Shown piece by piece: positions 62,596 through 64,000 of a stretch of DNA of 64,000 nucleotides. The notes beneath the pieces were generated by a model. The model was not told the origin of the DNA and made no database searches. It saw nothing but the letters and a program-made list of their open reading frames with translations. How positions within the stretch are numbered: the first letter of the stretch is position 1; each line of letters starts with the position of its first letter. The translations under genes were made by a program, and so were the position numbers. Source of the stretch: Tenacibaculum caenipelagi (GTDB lineage: Bacteria; Bacteroidota; Bacteroidia; Flavobacteriales; Flavobacteriaceae); assembly GCF_004363005.1 (NCBI RefSeq), contig NZ_SNYH01000002.1, positions 62,001 through 126,000 of the forward strand, written 5' to 3'.

Positions 62596-62667
62596 GCGAA
62601 AGTAGCTCAGGGGTAGAGCATCACCTTGCCAAGGTGAGGGTCGCGGGTTCAAATCCCGTCTTTCGCT
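62596..62667 (+). tRNA. tRNA-Gly (GCC)
   Basis: A 72-nt tRNA with acceptor stem GCGAAAG/CTTTCGC, D-arm with CTCAGGGGTAGAG, anticodon loop TTGCCAA (GCC at 62628-62630), T-arm CGGGTTCAAATCCCG. CCA is not encoded. It begins the transcript from the promoter at 62519. Confidence 0.97.
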
Positions 62668-62689
62668 CAATCCTTTTTAAAGAGAGTAT

Positions 62690-62775
62690 GCTGAAGTGGT
62701 GGAATTGGTAGACACGTTGGACTTAAAATCCAATGAGCCGTAATGCTCGTGCGGGTTCAAGTCCCGCCTTCAGTA
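62690..62775 (+). tRNA. tRNA-Leu (TAA), copy 1
   Basis: An 86-nt class II tRNA with a long variable arm. The anticodon loop CTTAAAA gives TAA (62724-62726). The acceptor is GCTGAAG/CTTCAGT with a G-U first pair, and the variable-arm stem is GAGC/GCTC. CCA follows directly (62776-62778), so the end may be encoded. Confidence 0.96.
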
Positions 62776-62779
62776 CCAA

Positions 62780-62807
62780 GAAACCTCACTTGTATGAGTG
62801 AGGTTTC
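62780..62807 (+). terminator. Terminator after tRNA-Leu copy 1
   Basis: Stem GAAACCTCACT/AGTGAGGTTTC, followed by ATTTTAAAA. It lies between the two leucine tRNA genes. Confidence 0.75.
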
Positions 62808-62839
62808 ATTTTAAAAGTAGTCATTAACAAACCACATAT

Positions 62840-62925
62840 GCTGAAGTGGTGGAATTGGTAGACACGTTGGACTTAAAATCCAATGGGCCGTAATGCCCGT
62901 GCGGGTTCAAGTCCCGCCTTCAGTA
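62840..62925 (+). tRNA. tRNA-Leu (TAA), copy 2
   Basis: The same 86-nt tRNA as copy 1 except in the variable arm, where GGGC/GCCC replaces GAGC/GCTC, a compensatory A-T to G-C change. CCA is not encoded here (ACAAAA follows). Anticodon TAA at 62874-62876. It lies only 33 bp after the copy 1 terminator, so its promoter is not obvious. Confidence 0.96.
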
Positions 62926-62926
62926 C

Positions 62927-62961
62927 AAAAGCCTTAACATTTATTTGTTAAGGCTTTTTTT
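62927..62961 (+). terminator. Terminator after tRNA-Leu copy 2
   Basis: Stem AAAAGCCTTAACA with its complement, loop TTTATT, followed by a long T-run. Confidence 0.85.
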
Positions 62962-63032
62962 GTTTTTATCCCCTCCTTTTATTCTTTAAGCCTCCACAAA
63001 ACAAACCCTCTACAGTTCCAAAAAAGTTAATG

Positions 63033-63040
63033 TACATTTG
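63033..63040 (+). promoter_or_regulatory. -7 promoter element of the purine nucleoside phosphorylase gene (TACATTTG)
   Basis: An exact TAnnTTTG match 36 nt before ATG 63077. Confidence 0.55.
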
Positions 63041-63076
63041 TGATTAATCTTAAAATAAGATCACTTCACTATACCA

Positions 63077-63892
63077 ATGAAAAAACAACAATTACAAGAA
63101 ACTAAAGAGTTTCTTCAAAATAAAGGCATTACAAATCCAGAAATTGGAATTGTTTTAGGAACAGGATTAGGCAAACTAGTCAATGAAATTACTATTGAAC
63201 AAGAAGTAACGTATGCAGAAATTCCGTATTTTCCTCAAGCTACAGTAGAATCCCATTCAGGAAAATTGATTTACGGAATCTTATCTGGGAAAAAAGTACT
63301 GGTAATGTCTGGTCGTTTTCATATGTACGAAGGTTACAACTTATGGGAAGTAACCTACGGAATTAGAACCATGCACGTTTTAGGAATTAAAACCTTATTA
63401 GTTTCAAATGCTGCCGGCGCTATCAATCTTTCTTATAAAAAAGGAGATATTATGCTAATTGACGACCACTTGAACTTGCAAGGAAGTTCTCCTCTAGCAT
63501 TTAAAGGAGCTAGCCAATTCGGAAATATTTTTGCCGACATGTTAGAACCGTATTCTAAAAAATTGAATGCTAAATTGAAAGAAATCGCTCAAACAAACAA
63601 TATCGACCTGAAAGAAGGTGTTTATGCTAGTGTTGTGGGACCTCAATTAGAAACTAGAGCCGAATACCGAATGTTACAAATATTAGAAGTCGATGCTGTT
63701 GGAATGAGTACAGTTCCTGAAATCATTGTAGCTAAACAACTCAATATTCCGTGCGCTGCAGTTTCGGTATTAACCGACGAATGCGACCCTAAAAATTTAC
63801 ACCCAGTAGATATTAGCGAAATTATTGAAGTTGCTGGTAAATCTGAACCGAAAATGATTACGCTCTTTAAAGGATTAATTGATAAATTATAG
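63077..63892 (+). CDS. Purine nucleoside phosphorylase
   Basis: The 271-residue enzyme splits inosine and guanosine with phosphate. GIVLGTGLGKL near residue 24 and SHSGKLIYGILSGK plus VSNAAGAIN and GPQLETRAEYRM are the signature of the trimeric PNP family. A TACATTTG box precedes it. The window ends soon afterwards. Confidence 0.95.
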   Translation: MKKQQLQETKEFLQNKGITNPEIGIVLGTGLGKLVNEITIEQEVTYAEIPYFPQATVESHSGKLIYGILSGKKVLVMSGRFHMYEGYNLWEVTYGIRTMHVLGIKTLLVSNAAGAINLSYKKGDIMLIDDHLNLQGSSPLAFKGASQFGNIFADMLEPYSKKLNAKLKEIAQTNNIDLKEGVYASVVGPQLETRAEYRMLQILEVDAVGMSTVPEIIVAKQLNIPCAAVSVLTDECDPKNLHPVDISEIIEVAGKSEPKMITLFKGLIDKL

Positions 63893-63941
63893 CACTACAG
63901 GTACTTTCACAATTTCACCAATCAGAATCCGTTTTCATAGT

Positions 63942-64000
63942 ATGATGAAAATAATTAACAAAATACAGCTTCAACTTAAAGAGAAAAAGACACTAACCTT
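63942..64000 (+). CDS. Start of a truncated gene
   Basis: An ATG at 63942 (or 63945) opens a frame MMKIINKIQLQLKEKKTLT that runs to the window end. A TACTTTCA sequence at 63902 resembles the -7 box. No function can be named from 19 residues. Confidence 0.4.
   Translation, partial: MMKIINKIQLQLKEKKTLT

Noticed and set aside
62398..62670. Minus-strand frame of 90 residues over the tRNA-Gly gene
   Set aside because: It reads through the antisense strand of a tRNA (SERRDLNPRPSPW pattern), a common artefact.
1..64000. CRISPR arrays, prophage, insertion sequences or integrases
   Set aside because: No regularly spaced repeats, transposase, integrase or phage structural genes were found by reading the frames.

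Overview
The window is a gene-dense, AT-rich chromosomal segment of a member of the Bacteroidetes, most likely a marine Flavobacteriaceae of the Tenacibaculum type (the genus is a guess). This rests on the gene families present: IPExxxVDY protein, Bat operon, ECF/FecR/TonB-receptor unit, TPR/VWA proteins and DUF420/SCO cytochrome oxidase accessories. It also rests on the promoter signature. Many genes have an exact TAnnTTTG box 15-40 nt before the start codon, which is the -7 element of Bacteroidetes housekeeping promoters, and recognisable sigma70 -35 boxes and strong Shine-Dalgarno sites are absent. I saw no rRNA, CRISPR array, prophage, transposase or integrase.

Layout. 1-7.5 kb holds housekeeping and repair genes: an arsenate-reductase-like phosphatase fragment, rsmG, a desaturase, an aminotransferase, tatD, ogt, tadA and lpxH, with short dispersed inverted-repeat elements between them. 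7.6-13.1 kb holds two tandem paralogous TonB-dependent receptors that share a leader element. 13.3-21.9 kb is a complete moxR-DUF58-batABCDE aerotolerance-type operon with an unfamiliar 109-residue gene after moxR. 21.9-28.0 kb carries two SulP anion transporter plus beta-carbonic anhydrase pairs, one with a UspA-like protein, and looks like a bicarbonate uptake/hydration module. 28-37.7 kb is mixed: cvpA, a TlpA-like thioredoxin with a structured leader, yraN, an LD-carboxypeptidase, metG, a 2OG-Fe(II) oxygenase and tex.

37.8-43.3 kb is an ECF sigma / FecR anti-sigma / STN-type TonB receptor cell-surface signalling unit. A divergent acidic lipoprotein built from two pairs of duplicated domains lies beside it, and this is the best candidate for an undescribed system. 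43.3-47.6 kb holds a tail-less SSB, two small coupled genes, a CBS protein and an M28 peptidase. 47.7-53.3 kb holds pyk, rnc, fabF and acpP, then purN and rnhA. 53.3-57.2 kb holds a MORN-like protein, a DUF1304 protein, mscS, tsaB and a TolC-type protein. 57.4-62.4 kb is a leftward cytochrome c oxidase assembly and subunit III/IV operon headed by heme O synthase, without coxA or coxB. 62.6-62.9 kb holds tRNA-Gly and two tRNA-Leu genes, and the window ends with purine nucleoside phosphorylase and the start of another gene.

How the genes work together. The Bat proteins form one membrane/periplasmic complex driven by MoxR. The SulP and carbonic anhydrase pairs would import and interconvert bicarbonate and CO2. 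The ECF/FecR/receptor unit should sense and import one ligand and switch on its own uptake genes, possibly including the adjacent lipoprotein. The cyoE-to-DUF420 operon builds the terminal oxidase. Several gene starts were moved from the longest open frame because a TAnnTTTG box lies inside the extended part.
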